DNA from: a virus
Reading direction: 5' to 3' (one strand)
IMG/VR virus record: IMGVR_UViG_3300020204_000036
Span: 1-64,000 of that record
Length of the DNA: 64,000 bases
Below the pieces are notes generated by a model. It made no database searches. It worked only from the letters and a program-made list of their open reading frames with translations, and had not been told where the DNA came from. Position numbers and translations under genes: made by a program. Below, in pieces: positions 31,351 to 40,207 of this stretch (positions are counted from its first letter, which is position 1; each line of letters starts with the position of its first letter).

Positions 31351-32259
31351 ATGGCACTTGGCACATATGGAATAACAAGACCCGCGGATGTTTCTCCGTC
31401 AGATGTTGAAATTATCTTACATTACACAACTTCAAGAGACGTAACTGATAATTTTTTATTAAAAAAATTAAATACTGCAAATATATTAACACCATATTTT
31501 CATAATTCTAACACAGGTGGAAATAACAATGTAGAAATTTTAGGCGGATTATATAATCTCAAATTACCCGCTACTGAATTTAGTAAGTTAGGAATTTATA
31601 CTTTATTGATTAGGCCTGCCGAAATAAGAACAAAAATAACTGATTGTGGTGTTTTGTCTGCATTACCAAACGTTAAAGGGATAATTATTGACATTAATGG
31701 TGTTCCTTCACAATATAGAAACAAGTTTGTAACACAAGGACTTGTTGGGTTTAGAGTTGAATATTTAAATTCAGACGGGTCAAAAATACCAAATTTTTAT
31801 AGAATTGTAACATCTTCATTTTACTGTGAACCGGTTGTTACAGAACAAGTAAACACATCACAAAAGGCAATCAGATATAGATACGTCGACAACCCAACAG
31901 ATTTAATTTTTTGTACTCTGTCACCATCATCATCACCATCCAACAAACCAAACGCAATACCTTTCATTGGTCAACCAAATCAAAATATAATTATTACAAA
32001 TACTTTTTTTAATCCAATTACAATAGACATACAAATGGCTGAATACGATATTGATACGTTGGCGATTGCTCTTTACGGAAATCAAACTAAAAGTATTGAA
32101 GATGGTATATACACTTTATACGACACGGCGGGTAATATATACAAACAATACAATCTATTTGAAATTAGAGATACGTTTAACGAATTACTTTATGAAGTTA
32201 GACAAAATAGAAATAACAATATCGATTACAGTAAAAACTTTACTAATATAATTGAGTAA
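31351..32259 (+). CDS. Putative tail protein, 302 aa
   Basis: No family was recognised. The N-terminus (MALGTYGITRPADVSPSDVE) precedes a beta-rich body with LGIYTLLIRPAEIR and GIIIDINGVPSQYRNKFV. The C-terminus is conserved-looking and helical (FEIRDTFNELLYEVRQNRNN). Its stop overlaps the start of the 982-aa gene as TAATG. Lying between PKD and gpI-like genes, it is probably a baseplate or fibre-connecting protein. Confidence 0.6.
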   Translation: MALGTYGITRPADVSPSDVEIILHYTTSRDVTDNFLLKKLNTANILTPYFHNSNTGGNNNVEILGGLYNLKLPATEFSKLGIYTLLIRPAEIRTKITDCGVLSALPNVKGIIIDINGVPSQYRNKFVTQGLVGFRVEYLNSDGSKIPNFYRIVTSSFYCEPVVTEQVNTSQKAIRYRYVDNPTDLIFCTLSPSSSPSNKPNAIPFIGQPNQNIIITNTFFNPITIDIQMAEYDIDTLAIALYGNQTKSIEDGIYTLYDTAGNIYKQYNLFEIRDTFNELLYEVRQNRNNNIDYSKNFTNIIE

Positions 32260-35207
32260 TGGCAAAACAAATTTTTAGATATCCGCCAGCACCACCTGTA
32301 GGTAATTCAACCGCATTTGATAATATAGTTGGATTTCAATTGGTTACGGGTGGAGGTCTGACTCAAGGTAATTTTCAATTTACTACCGCCATATATGAAA
32401 AGGTAAATAGAAATTTCGACTTAGGTGTTTTTTCACGACTTTATAATTTAGAAAATTTAAATATTGAAGATATTGAACAAACCAAAAAAATAATTCAAAA
32501 AAACTTTGCGGTATATCCTAATTTTGATATTTCACAAATAACAAGTTTTACTCTCTATGGTTCGTTACAAAAAAGGTTGTCAGCATCAATTACAAAAATT
32601 ATAAGTAATTTTCCAGCGGCATTAGACGTTAGAAATCAAACGCTTTCACTTACATCAGGATATACTGCAGTAAACATTACTTTCGACCCAATAGAGGATT
32701 TAACGACTTTTGATGTTAATGTTCCTTGGATTGTAAACCCATTTGATATTGATTACTCATCAAACGCTAGAAGAAATTTAGCCGTTAGACCTATCAAAAC
32801 ATCAAATTTTAGGGACCTAACAAATAATTTTGAGTTTTACAGTTTATATTTTTCTAGTGTAACGACAGAATACCCGTTGGTTGATTTTATACCATCACAA
32901 ACACTTACCGCAGGGACGATTACCATGACAGTAGTTGGTAATCCATTTTCAGGTGCAACCGCATCTAAAGATAATTTAATTATAAAACCAAACACACAAA
33001 AAACCGCTGAGATATTTCAAAATGAATTTGATGAGGTTGAAGATTTTATTTTGAATAGAAATACCCAACCAAAATATACATCAACATTTCAGTATCCTTA
33101 TTATGACTCGAACGAAGACTATACTTTAAAAATAGAAAGTGTTACTTGGTTTTTGAATGGTAGTTGGAACTTAGATATAGTATCATCTCAGTTTGACACA
33201 TACTTAGAAAAATTAAGTAGCATTGCTATGTTTTTGGATGATTATAAAACAAATTTAATATCAAGATTTTTAACTACAGGTTCCCTCAAAGACTTTGACA
33301 CGCAAGACCAAAGAATGGAAAAAATCTTGCAAATATATGGTAGAAGTTTTGACGAAGTTAAAAAGTTTATAGACGCTCTTGCAAATATGAACTCAGTAAA
33401 CTATGTTGTTGGAAACGATATACCTTCACAACTTTTAGTAAATTTAGCACAAACACTTGGAGTTAATACAAATATTTCACCAATAAACAATGACCAATTA
33501 TTAGAAGCGGTATTTAGTTCCCAAACAAACAAAATATATACAGGACAAGCTCAAAATCAAACCCCTTCAGAATTGAATTATCAATATTATAGAAATGTTA
33601 TATTAAACTCGGCGTATATGTTTAAATCTAAAGGAACAAGAAATTCTTTAGAATATATAATGAGACTTATTGGTGCTCCTGAGGCCATTACAGAATTTAA
33701 TGAAGTAGTTTATTTAGTTGATTCTAAAATTAATGTCGACCAATTTAAAGAAAATTATGCTAAAATAAGTGGCGGAACTGTGTATGTTGAAAAACCGGCA
33801 TTAGACCCAACAAACGTATTTTCAATTCATGGAAAAACATACACAGGTTTTACAACAGATGGAAATGTTGAAACGGTATCAACCACTTTTAATGATTATG
33901 GTATATCAAACGATGGCTACCCAAAATCGCCAAGGCAAACTGATGATTTCTTTTTTCAAAAAGGTTCAGGATGGTTTGAGTCAAGCCCAAAACATAGGGC
34001 ACCTCAAGTTGTTGATTTAGAAAACTCACAGTTAAATCAAAACGTACCAAGTGTTGTTACACAATTACAACCACCATCTTTTGGTCAAGAATATTTAGAT
34101 AGGTTCACAAAATTTCCTTTTTTAACTGAAGGATACACAATAACAAAAATATTTGACAATCAAAAGTCTTGGTCTGTTGATGACATTGGAAATAGAAAAA
34201 ATAATTCCAACTTCAATGGTGTTGATTACACAATTACAAGTGATAAGCAAATTATAAATTCCAAAAACATTGAATTGAATATCAATATGGGTCAAGGTTT
34301 GGTTTACGATGTTTGGGATATGTGTGTAAAATACGATTACCCAATACCAAATTCAGGATTAACTTCACCTTACCCATATCCTGGAGCCATTGATTGGACT
34401 TTTGTAAATCCAAAACCAAAAGAAAAAACCTTTTTTGAATTTGCTCAATCATTTTTTATGAACATGATTAATGTTCGGAACAGACAAACAATATTTGACG
34501 GTAAGACAGGAGGATACCCAACTTTACAATCGGTATATTGGAAATATCTTCAGTCCCAACAAACCGTAGGCATTCCATCTAATCAATTTACATATCAAAA
34601 AATGATTGATTATACTTTGGGTATTGGTGATTATTGGCAAAGGTTATTGGAGCAATTAGTTCCAGCAACAACACTTTGGCTTACGGGTCAAAAAATGGAA
34701 AACTCAATATTCCATAGGCAAAAATTTGTTTGGAGAAGACAAAGAGGTTGTCAATTTATTCAAGTAGAATGTGTTCCTTGTACGTTCGATGGGCAGTTAT
34801 TTGGGTATGATTGTATTGACCAAACTCTCTCTTGTGGTTTGAATATACAAAGTCCACAAACTTACTTGACTCAAGTTTTAAATTCGGTAATTGCTCAAAG
34901 TGGTTATACACAATCAGACTGTGATTTAACAAGTATTGTTTCAGACTGGTTTATAGACTGTAGATTGGATAATACCATATTGGTCCAAGAGCAATTTTAT
35001 ACGGGTTATGGATATTACGACACACCAACATTTGTTCAAATATCCGATGCTATTAATAATGAATTGGTTGGTTTATATAATCATGGTTTAAATTATTATT
35101 TTGCTGGTAAAACTTTGGTTATTAGTAATTCCACTTGTTATGATGACTTCACAAATAAAAAACTATACCTAAATATAGGAATAAACCTTAGCATAAATTG
35201 TAATTAA
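32259..35207 (+). CDS. Large baseplate/tail protein with gpI-like segment
   Basis: A 982-residue protein. The region around nt 33600-33720 (MFKSKGTRNSLEYIMRLIGAPEAITEFNE) resembles the K-G-T-R...L..L.G motif of P2 gpI-like baseplate proteins. An upstream helical part (FDEVKKFIDALANMNSVNYV) supports this. The C-terminal quarter has several Cys (RGCQFIQVECVPCTFDG). By position and size it could take the place of T4 gp7 or gp10 in the wedge, but I cannot show orthology. The start overlaps the previous stop (TAATG), as does its own stop with the next gene. Confidence 0.6.
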   Translation: MAKQIFRYPPAPPVGNSTAFDNIVGFQLVTGGGLTQGNFQFTTAIYEKVNRNFDLGVFSRLYNLENLNIEDIEQTKKIIQKNFAVYPNFDISQITSFTLYGSLQKRLSASITKIISNFPAALDVRNQTLSLTSGYTAVNITFDPIEDLTTFDVNVPWIVNPFDIDYSSNARRNLAVRPIKTSNFRDLTNNFEFYSLYFSSVTTEYPLVDFIPSQTLTAGTITMTVVGNPFSGATASKDNLIIKPNTQKTAEIFQNEFDEVEDFILNRNTQPKYTSTFQYPYYDSNEDYTLKIESVTWFLNGSWNLDIVSSQFDTYLEKLSSIAMFLDDYKTNLISRFLTTGSLKDFDTQDQRMEKILQIYGRSFDEVKKFIDALANMNSVNYVVGNDIPSQLLVNLAQTLGVNTNISPINNDQLLEAVFSSQTNKIYTGQAQNQTPSELNYQYYRNVILNSAYMFKSKGTRNSLEYIMRLIGAPEAITEFNEVVYLVDSKINVDQFKENYAKISGGTVYVEKPALDPTNVFSIHGKTYTGFTTDGNVETVSTTFNDYGISNDGYPKSPRQTDDFFFQKGSGWFESSPKHRAPQVVDLENSQLNQNVPSVVTQLQPPSFGQEYLDRFTKFPFLTEGYTITKIFDNQKSWSVDDIGNRKNNSNFNGVDYTITSDKQIINSKNIELNINMGQGLVYDVWDMCVKYDYPIPNSGLTSPYPYPGAIDWTFVNPKPKEKTFFEFAQSFFMNMINVRNRQTIFDGKTGGYPTLQSVYWKYLQSQQTVGIPSNQFTYQKMIDYTLGIGDYWQRLLEQLVPATTLWLTGQKMENSIFHRQKFVWRRQRGCQFIQVECVPCTFDGQLFGYDCIDQTLSCGLNIQSPQTYLTQVLNSVIAQSGYTQSDCDLTSIVSDWFIDCRLDNTILVQEQFYTGYGYYDTPTFVQISDAINNELVGLYNHGLNYYFAGKTLVISNSTCYDDFTNKKLYLNIGINLSINCN

Positions 35208-37513
35208 TGGCTTGTTATACAGGATTAACAGACGGTGTTTATTCTTACGTTGATTGTTGTGGCGTCACAAGAACAGGGGCGTCTTTAGGTGAAAGTATTT
35301 GTTTGGACGGAGCTTTTTCTGGTTCGTCTTTTGGTATATATATTGACGAAACAAGTTCATGTAGTCCTACTTGTGAAGAACAACCTTTAGGAATATCATT
35401 TTCCGTAACAGGTGTTTGTTCAGACCCAATAGGGTCAGTAACTTTTTCACCTTTTGGTGGTATACCACCATATACTATCGATAATGTAATACCTGGTGGT
35501 ATAAGTGCTCAAACTTCGTCATCACCAATAACATTCACAGGTCTAACTGCTGACACTTATGTTTTTAGATTAAACGACTCTTTGGGTTATGAAAATAATG
35601 AATTATACATAAATGTTATAATAACAGGTTGTTTTTATACCGATATTATAGAAGTCACAGGAACAAACTGTGGTGAAAATAACGGAACTTTAACTGTAAG
35701 TGCAGATTCACAATCATCGCCTTATACTTTGTTTTTGAAAAATAGTGGCACGACATTACAATCGCAAACAACAACTATTTTTCCATATACTTTTACAAAT
35801 CTTTCTGCGGATACCTATTTTGTTCAAGTTGTTGATTACGGATTATCCACAGCCACAACAGCAAATGCAATTATTTCGGGAAGTAGTTCTTTAGATTTTG
35901 GTTTTTGGAAAGTAAATACATCAACTTGTGTTATTAACCAAGGTAAATTATCGGTAACTGGAGTCACAGGAACACCACCATATACATATCTTTGGAGTAA
36001 TGGAGAAACAGGACAAACAATAACAGGACTTACTTTAGGTGAATATAGTTGCACAGTAACGGATGCGAATGGTTGTGTGACAACAAAAAGTGAAACTATA
36101 GGTCAGGCCGACCCATTAGGTGTTGGGATTGTAACTTCAGAAAATCCTACATGTTTTTCATCAAATGGCAGTATAACTTTTACAATCACGGGAGGTAGTG
36201 TTCCATATTATTATTCGGCTAGCACTTCACAAGTTGGATACACATTAAGCAATACTTTAACACTTTCAGGTTTATCAAGTGGAAATTACAATTTAGAAAT
36301 AACTGACGGTAATTTTTGTAAAGAAACAATAAGTGCTTTCATAAATGCTACAAATTCATTTTTTGTTGTTGATACGCAAGTTATTAATTCAAACTGTAGT
36401 CAACAACTAGGCTCAGTTTCGATTTCACTTCAAGGCTCTAATAACTTTTATACATATATTCTATCAGGACAAACTAATGGTTTATACTACACTAATACAA
36501 CACAAAGTTTAACAAGTTCATTTTCAGGATTAACAAATGACACTTATGATTTGACAATATCGGCAACAGGAACCAATTGTGCATATACAACTTCATTTAT
36601 TGTATCTTCAACCGATAAGTTCAGTATAACAACATCAACAACTGGCTCGACTTGTTCTCAAAATGACGGAATTTTATACATCGAGGTAAGTAGCGGATAT
36701 ACTTTACCGTTAGATTATATATTAAGTGATGGTCAGTCGGTAATTGATACATCCGCAACGGCATACACCTTCAATAATTTGGTTGCGGGTAGTTATTCAA
36801 TAATAATAGTTGATGGCGACGGTTGTCAAATTGAAGAAAGAGTTACCATATCAACAGGAGGTAGTTTATTGTCTGCAATTTCAACAACACAATGTTATAA
36901 CGGTCAAAACGGAACTGCTGAAATTTTGATTTATGCGGGAGAACCAACATTTACTTATGATTGGTCAAATAATGTACCATCAGGACAAACTGGCTCTACA
37001 ATATCAGGATTAACCGCCGGAACTTATTCAGTGGAAGTTTTAGATAGTAGCGGGTGTTCACAAATACATGATTTTACAATAACTTGCTTTGGAAATAATG
37101 TTTCCACTTATTCACTTGTAACTCTTTGTGAAAATACTTTTACGACAACAGTGGGGGATAAACGAGGGTTTTTAGAAATGTTAAATGAAGGGTATATCGA
37201 TGTAACAAGTGGATATACAGGTTGTAGTTTGAATACTGCTGAATTCATACTTGAGTTAGATATAAATGGTTCAGGATACACCCAAACATTTTATACTGCG
37301 ACAACACTAAATGATGTCCCACAAGATATACTATGGCAATCAACAATAGAAAGTGTTTTAAGTGGTATCACAGACATTAGTCTTTATACTATTAGTTTAA
37401 CTGATAATACAATCCACATTGAGTCAAATTGTGAAGGAGATTATGACCCATTATCTGACGCCAATTTTACTTTGGAATTAACAATCGAATACGATGTAAC
37501 TTGTTTTACTTAG
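35207..37513 (+). CDS. Tail adhesin with about seven SprB-type repeats
   Basis: The 768-residue protein carries about seven tandem beta-domains of roughly 75 residues. Each has the pattern C-x(n)-G-x-hydrophobic, PPYTY.WSNG, T-I-x-G-L-x-x-G-x-Y and V-x-D-x-x-G-C. The best are TPPYTYLWSNGETGQT with LGEYSCTVTDANGC, and FTYDWSNN with AGTYSVEVLDSSGC. This matches the SprB repeat of Bacteroidetes gliding adhesins. A Cys-rich N-terminus (ACYTGLTDGVYSYVDCC) and a different C-terminal domain flank the repeats. It is probably a receptor-binding fibre. It starts with TAATG overlap and ends one base before the first mini-paralogue. Confidence 0.75.
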   Translation: MACYTGLTDGVYSYVDCCGVTRTGASLGESICLDGAFSGSSFGIYIDETSSCSPTCEEQPLGISFSVTGVCSDPIGSVTFSPFGGIPPYTIDNVIPGGISAQTSSSPITFTGLTADTYVFRLNDSLGYENNELYINVIITGCFYTDIIEVTGTNCGENNGTLTVSADSQSSPYTLFLKNSGTTLQSQTTTIFPYTFTNLSADTYFVQVVDYGLSTATTANAIISGSSSLDFGFWKVNTSTCVINQGKLSVTGVTGTPPYTYLWSNGETGQTITGLTLGEYSCTVTDANGCVTTKSETIGQADPLGVGIVTSENPTCFSSNGSITFTITGGSVPYYYSASTSQVGYTLSNTLTLSGLSSGNYNLEITDGNFCKETISAFINATNSFFVVDTQVINSNCSQQLGSVSISLQGSNNFYTYILSGQTNGLYYTNTTQSLTSSFSGLTNDTYDLTISATGTNCAYTTSFIVSSTDKFSITTSTTGSTCSQNDGILYIEVSSGYTLPLDYILSDGQSVIDTSATAYTFNNLVAGSYSIIIVDGDGCQIEERVTISTGGSLLSAISTTQCYNGQNGTAEILIYAGEPTFTYDWSNNVPSGQTGSTISGLTAGTYSVEVLDSSGCSQIHDFTITCFGNNVSTYSLVTLCENTFTTTVGDKRGFLEMLNEGYIDVTSGYTGCSLNTAEFILELDINGSGYTQTFYTATTLNDVPQDILWQSTIESVLSGITDISLYTISLTDNTIHIESNCEGDYDPLSDANFTLELTIEYDVTCFT

Positions 37514-37723
37514 ATGCCATACTCAATCGACATAACAAGTTTAACAGGAGGAACTACTCCAATTGATTATTATGTTTGTGACCAAAACGGTAACAACTGC
37601 TCACTTCTTGGGACATCATTAGGTGTTTATGTTTTGAGCGCATATTACAGTAGTGCAAGTTCATTAATAATAAGGGCTATTGACAATAATGGTTGTGAAA
37701 CATTTCATGAAGTAAATTGTTAA
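37514..37723 (+). CDS. Mini adhesin-family protein A, 69 aa
   Basis: A single small domain that is paralogous to 37727 and 41817. Shared features are an N-terminal strand with T-x-G-T-(T/S)-P-x-(D)-Y, then (V/I)CD, a central Cys, and a final I-D-x-N-G-C followed by a C-terminal Cys. Here these are TGGTTPIDYYVCDQ and RAIDNNGCETFHEVNC. The end resembles the last strand of an SprB repeat, so this may be a free-standing repeat-like domain. It follows the repeat adhesin after one stop codon. Confidence 0.65.
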   Translation: MPYSIDITSLTGGTTPIDYYVCDQNGNNCSLLGTSLGVYVLSAYYSSASSLIIRAIDNNGCETFHEVNC

Positions 37724-37726
37724 ATT

Positions 37727-37951
37727 ATGATAATAGAAATAACAGGAGTCACAAGCGGAACAAGTCCTTATGATGTATATATATGTGACCCAACAAATGT
37801 ATCTTGTTTTTATGTATCGGGAGTAACATCTATTCCACCAAATGTTGTAATTGATTCATCAATTTTTTTTCCAAATGAGGATATTGTTTATATAAAAGTC
37901 ATAACTGCAGATGGATGTCTAGAAGAAATTCAAATAGACTGTAGTAGTTAA
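37727..37951 (+). CDS. Mini adhesin-family protein B, 74 aa
   Basis: Paralogue of 37514 and 41817. It has GTSPYDVYICDPTNVSCFY near the N-terminus and KVITADGCLEEIQIDC at the end, with four Cys in equivalent places. There is no signal peptide or membrane segment. It lies 3 nt after protein A and is the last gene before a 175-nt intergenic region. The role could be a fibre tip or a small decorating subunit; this is inference from the company it keeps. Confidence 0.65.
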   Translation: MIIEITGVTSGTSPYDVYICDPTNVSCFYVSGVTSIPPNVVIDSSIFFPNEDIVYIKVITADGCLEEIQIDCSS

Positions 37952-37994
37952 CTACTACAAGAAAATGGATTTATAATCAAAATAACTTGATAAC

Positions 37995-38098
37995 TTTATA
38001 AAATACCAAGCGGCCTCATGAAATGTGTCCGCAATTCTATCTTTAATTGTAACAATAAATAAAGTGAGTTAATATGTACTTTATTTAGTTTTTTTATT
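37995..38098 (+). ncRNA. Possible short structured transcript in intergenic region
   Basis: The gap between 37951 and 38127 holds no convincing gene. It has a TTTATAAAATA segment at about 37995-38005 like those upstream of 31351 and 45320. This is followed by a small hairpin (GCGG 38010-38013 with CCGC 38029-38032, inner CAT/ATG) and a terminator-like hairpin at 38057-38086. Together these could define a transcript under 100 nt. Evidence is weak because the pairing is short and no homologue can be checked. Confidence 0.3.
38057..38098 (+). terminator. Probable rho-independent terminator before glycosyltransferase
   Basis: AAATAAAGT pairs perfectly with ACTTTATTT (9 bp) around a 12-nt loop and is followed by AG and a long T run. 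The stem is AT-rich, so it is weaker than the other terminators in the window. Confidence 0.6.
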
Positions 38099-38126
38099 TT
38101 TTACTTTTTTACAAAAGTTGTTATTT

Positions 38127-39368
38127 ATGAAAATATTTGTTCAAATTGCGTCATACCGCGACCCCGAACTATTACCAACAATTAGAGATTGTATCAATAA
38201 AGCAAAACATCCTCAAAATCTAACATTTGGCATATGTTGGCAAAGAGATGAAAATGAATCATTAGAAGAATTTCAAAACGACGAAAGGTTCACAATTTTG
38301 GACTATCATTGGACTAAAAGTAAAGGTTTATGTTGGGCCAGAAGTCTCATTCAAAAACTATGGAAAGGTGAAGAGTACACAATGCAATTAGACTCACATC
38401 ATCGGTTTTTACAAGATTGGGATGTGGAATTAATTGAAATGATGAAATTAACTGGTGTTGAAAAGCCAATAATCACTACTTATGCAGGAATGTATGACCC
38501 AAAAACTAATACGTTATTAAATGAAGAGCCATATAAATGCACGGCAAGAAAGTTTTCAGAATACGGCACAATTTTCTTTTATCCTGAACAAATACCAAAT
38601 TGGCAAAAATTAGAAAAACCAATACCGGCAAGATTTGTAAGTGGTCATTTCTTTTTTACATTAGGAAAACATTGTGAAGAATACAAGTACGACCCAAATA
38701 TATATTTCGCGGGAGATGAAATAAGTTTATCAATTAGGTCTTATACGTTAGGTTATGATTTATTCCACCCTCATAAGACAGTTGTTTGGCATGAATATAC
38801 AAGAATAGGTAGAATTAAACATTGGGATGATTTTAATGAAGAAAATGTAAAAAAAGGATTAATTGAAAAAGAATGGCATGTAATTAATTCAGAAGGGTTG
38901 GTTAGATTAAGACATATGTTACAAGAAGAAGATAATAATATTGATTTAGGGGAATTTGGTTTAGGTGATGTAAGGTCGCATAGGGATTATGAGTTATATG
39001 CTGGTATTGATTTTAAAAAAAGAAGATTACACCCCAAAACATTAAAAGGAACCGACCCACCAATAAACGACGACTCAAATTGGTTTGAAACTAAACTAAA
39101 TAAATTCACATACAATATAGTTGTACCAAGAATTGAGGCGCCAGTTGATGATTATGATTTTTGGGCCGTTTCATTTTTAGATGAATTCGGTGGGGAAATA
39201 TTTAGACAAGATGCCGATGAAGAAGAATTAAAGACTTGTTACGCAGTTAAAGGTGATTACGTTCAAATTAAAAGAACTTTTATGGTTGATGATTCTGCAA
39301 AATCTTGGTCGATATGGTTACACCATAAAGAAAACGGTTGGGTTAAACAAATAACAGGAGAAATATGA
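38127..39368 (+). CDS. GlcNAc-transferase-like glycosyltransferase (Skp1 GnT family)
   Basis: The 413-residue protein resembles the GlcNAc glycosyltransferase family known from eukaryotic Skp1 hydroxyproline GlcNAc transferase. The N-terminus has IFVQIASYRDPELLPTIRDC, then a K-G-L-C-W-A-R segment and the DXD-like QLDSHHRF near residue 88. FVSGHFFFTLG and YFAGDEISLSIR follow. A separate C-terminal domain of about 100 residues is unassigned. It should transfer a sugar from a nucleotide donor. The ATG at 38127 is preferred over an in-frame TTG 9 nt upstream, and a TTATTTAT element runs into it. Neighbouring adhesins are plausible acceptors. It overlaps the next gene by 4 nt. Confidence 0.8.
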   Translation: MKIFVQIASYRDPELLPTIRDCINKAKHPQNLTFGICWQRDENESLEEFQNDERFTILDYHWTKSKGLCWARSLIQKLWKGEEYTMQLDSHHRFLQDWDVELIEMMKLTGVEKPIITTYAGMYDPKTNTLLNEEPYKCTARKFSEYGTIFFYPEQIPNWQKLEKPIPARFVSGHFFFTLGKHCEEYKYDPNIYFAGDEISLSIRSYTLGYDLFHPHKTVVWHEYTRIGRIKHWDDFNEENVKKGLIEKEWHVINSEGLVRLRHMLQEEDNNIDLGEFGLGDVRSHRDYELYAGIDFKKRRLHPKTLKGTDPPINDDSNWFETKLNKFTYNIVVPRIEAPVDDYDFWAVSFLDEFGGEIFRQDADEEELKTCYAVKGDYVQIKRTFMVDDSAKSWSIWLHHKENGWVKQITGEI

Positions 39369-40162
39369 AAATAGGTGCATTTTATCAATCGGGGCATAAA
39401 CTTGTTGCTTGTTATAAAGCACTAGAACAATTAAGAAATATTTATCCAAAAATTCCAATCGTATTATATGAAGATGGTTCTGAAATATTGGAACCTGTTG
39501 CAAAAAAATTTAATTGTGATTATAATTGGATTGAACAACAAGGATTTAATTATCCTCACTCTGGTAGGGTATTTTCAAGTGAAAACGGACCTTTAGATTG
39601 GTTAAAAAGAATTTATGACGCTTGTATAACAACATTAAAAGATGTGGATTGGGTTATACATTATGAAGATGATGTTTGGTGTAAACGTGAAATAACAAAA
39701 CCACCAACATTCGATATTGCAGGAGCAAATGGACCTATGTACACACCTGAACTTTACAAGTATTTAAAAAATAAATTCAATATAACAGACGAATCACGAC
39801 ATTATTGGAGTGAGATTGGTTCATTAGAAGGTTATGGTGCTTGTGGGGGTGCAATATTCAATCGTAAAAAATTTATCGAAATATATCACAGATTGAACGA
39901 AGTCCCGTGGGGTGAAATATATCACTTAGATACAAGACCAATTGAGTGGTGTGATGCAACACTTTCATTTCTTTTTCAATTTTTCGGTTACACAAGCGGT
40001 GTTTGGGATGATTGGGCAGAATACGATTCAAAAAATCAAGGAGATTGGTGGGATAAAAGTGGTTGGTCAATACCTATGGAAAAACAACCTGATGTTGCTT
40101 TTATTCATGCGTATAAACACTTTTATAACTATCTCCCTGAAGAAATAAACCTTGAGTTGTAA
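39365..40162 (+). CDS. Putative second glycosyltransferase (GT-A-like)
   Basis: A 265-residue protein that starts within the ATGA overlap of the GlcNAc-transferase-like gene. It has an N-terminal Rossmann-like strand pattern (KIPIVLYEDGSEI), a DXD-like YEDDVW near residue 100 and a later acceptor-site-like segment (GYGACGGAIFNRKKF). No exact family was recognised, but the layout fits a GT-A fold. Overlap with the preceding gene suggests the two enzymes act together, perhaps to extend a glycan on the same acceptor. Confidence 0.55.
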   Translation: MKIGAFYQSGHKLVACYKALEQLRNIYPKIPIVLYEDGSEILEPVAKKFNCDYNWIEQQGFNYPHSGRVFSSENGPLDWLKRIYDACITTLKDVDWVIHYEDDVWCKREITKPPTFDIAGANGPMYTPELYKYLKNKFNITDESRHYWSEIGSLEGYGACGGAIFNRKKFIEIYHRLNEVPWGEIYHLDTRPIEWCDATLSFLFQFFGYTSGVWDDWAEYDSKNQGDWWDKSGWSIPMEKQPDVAFIHAYKHFYNYLPEEINLEL

Positions 40163-40180
40163 ATAAAATAAACATAAGCT

Positions 40181-40188
40181 TATTTATA
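40181..40188 (+). promoter_or_regulatory. TATTTATA element upstream of Pro-Thr-repeat fibre gene
   Basis: TATTTATATTATAAAG lies 19 nt before the ATG at 40208, in the 45-nt gap after the second glycosyltransferase. Confidence 0.45.
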
Positions 40189-40207
40189 TTATAAAGTTAA
40201 TTTTTCT

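Noticed and set aside
38018-38062. 14-codon Cys-containing frame in the intergenic region
   Set aside because: Too short, no coupling to neighbours, and overlaps hairpin sequence.
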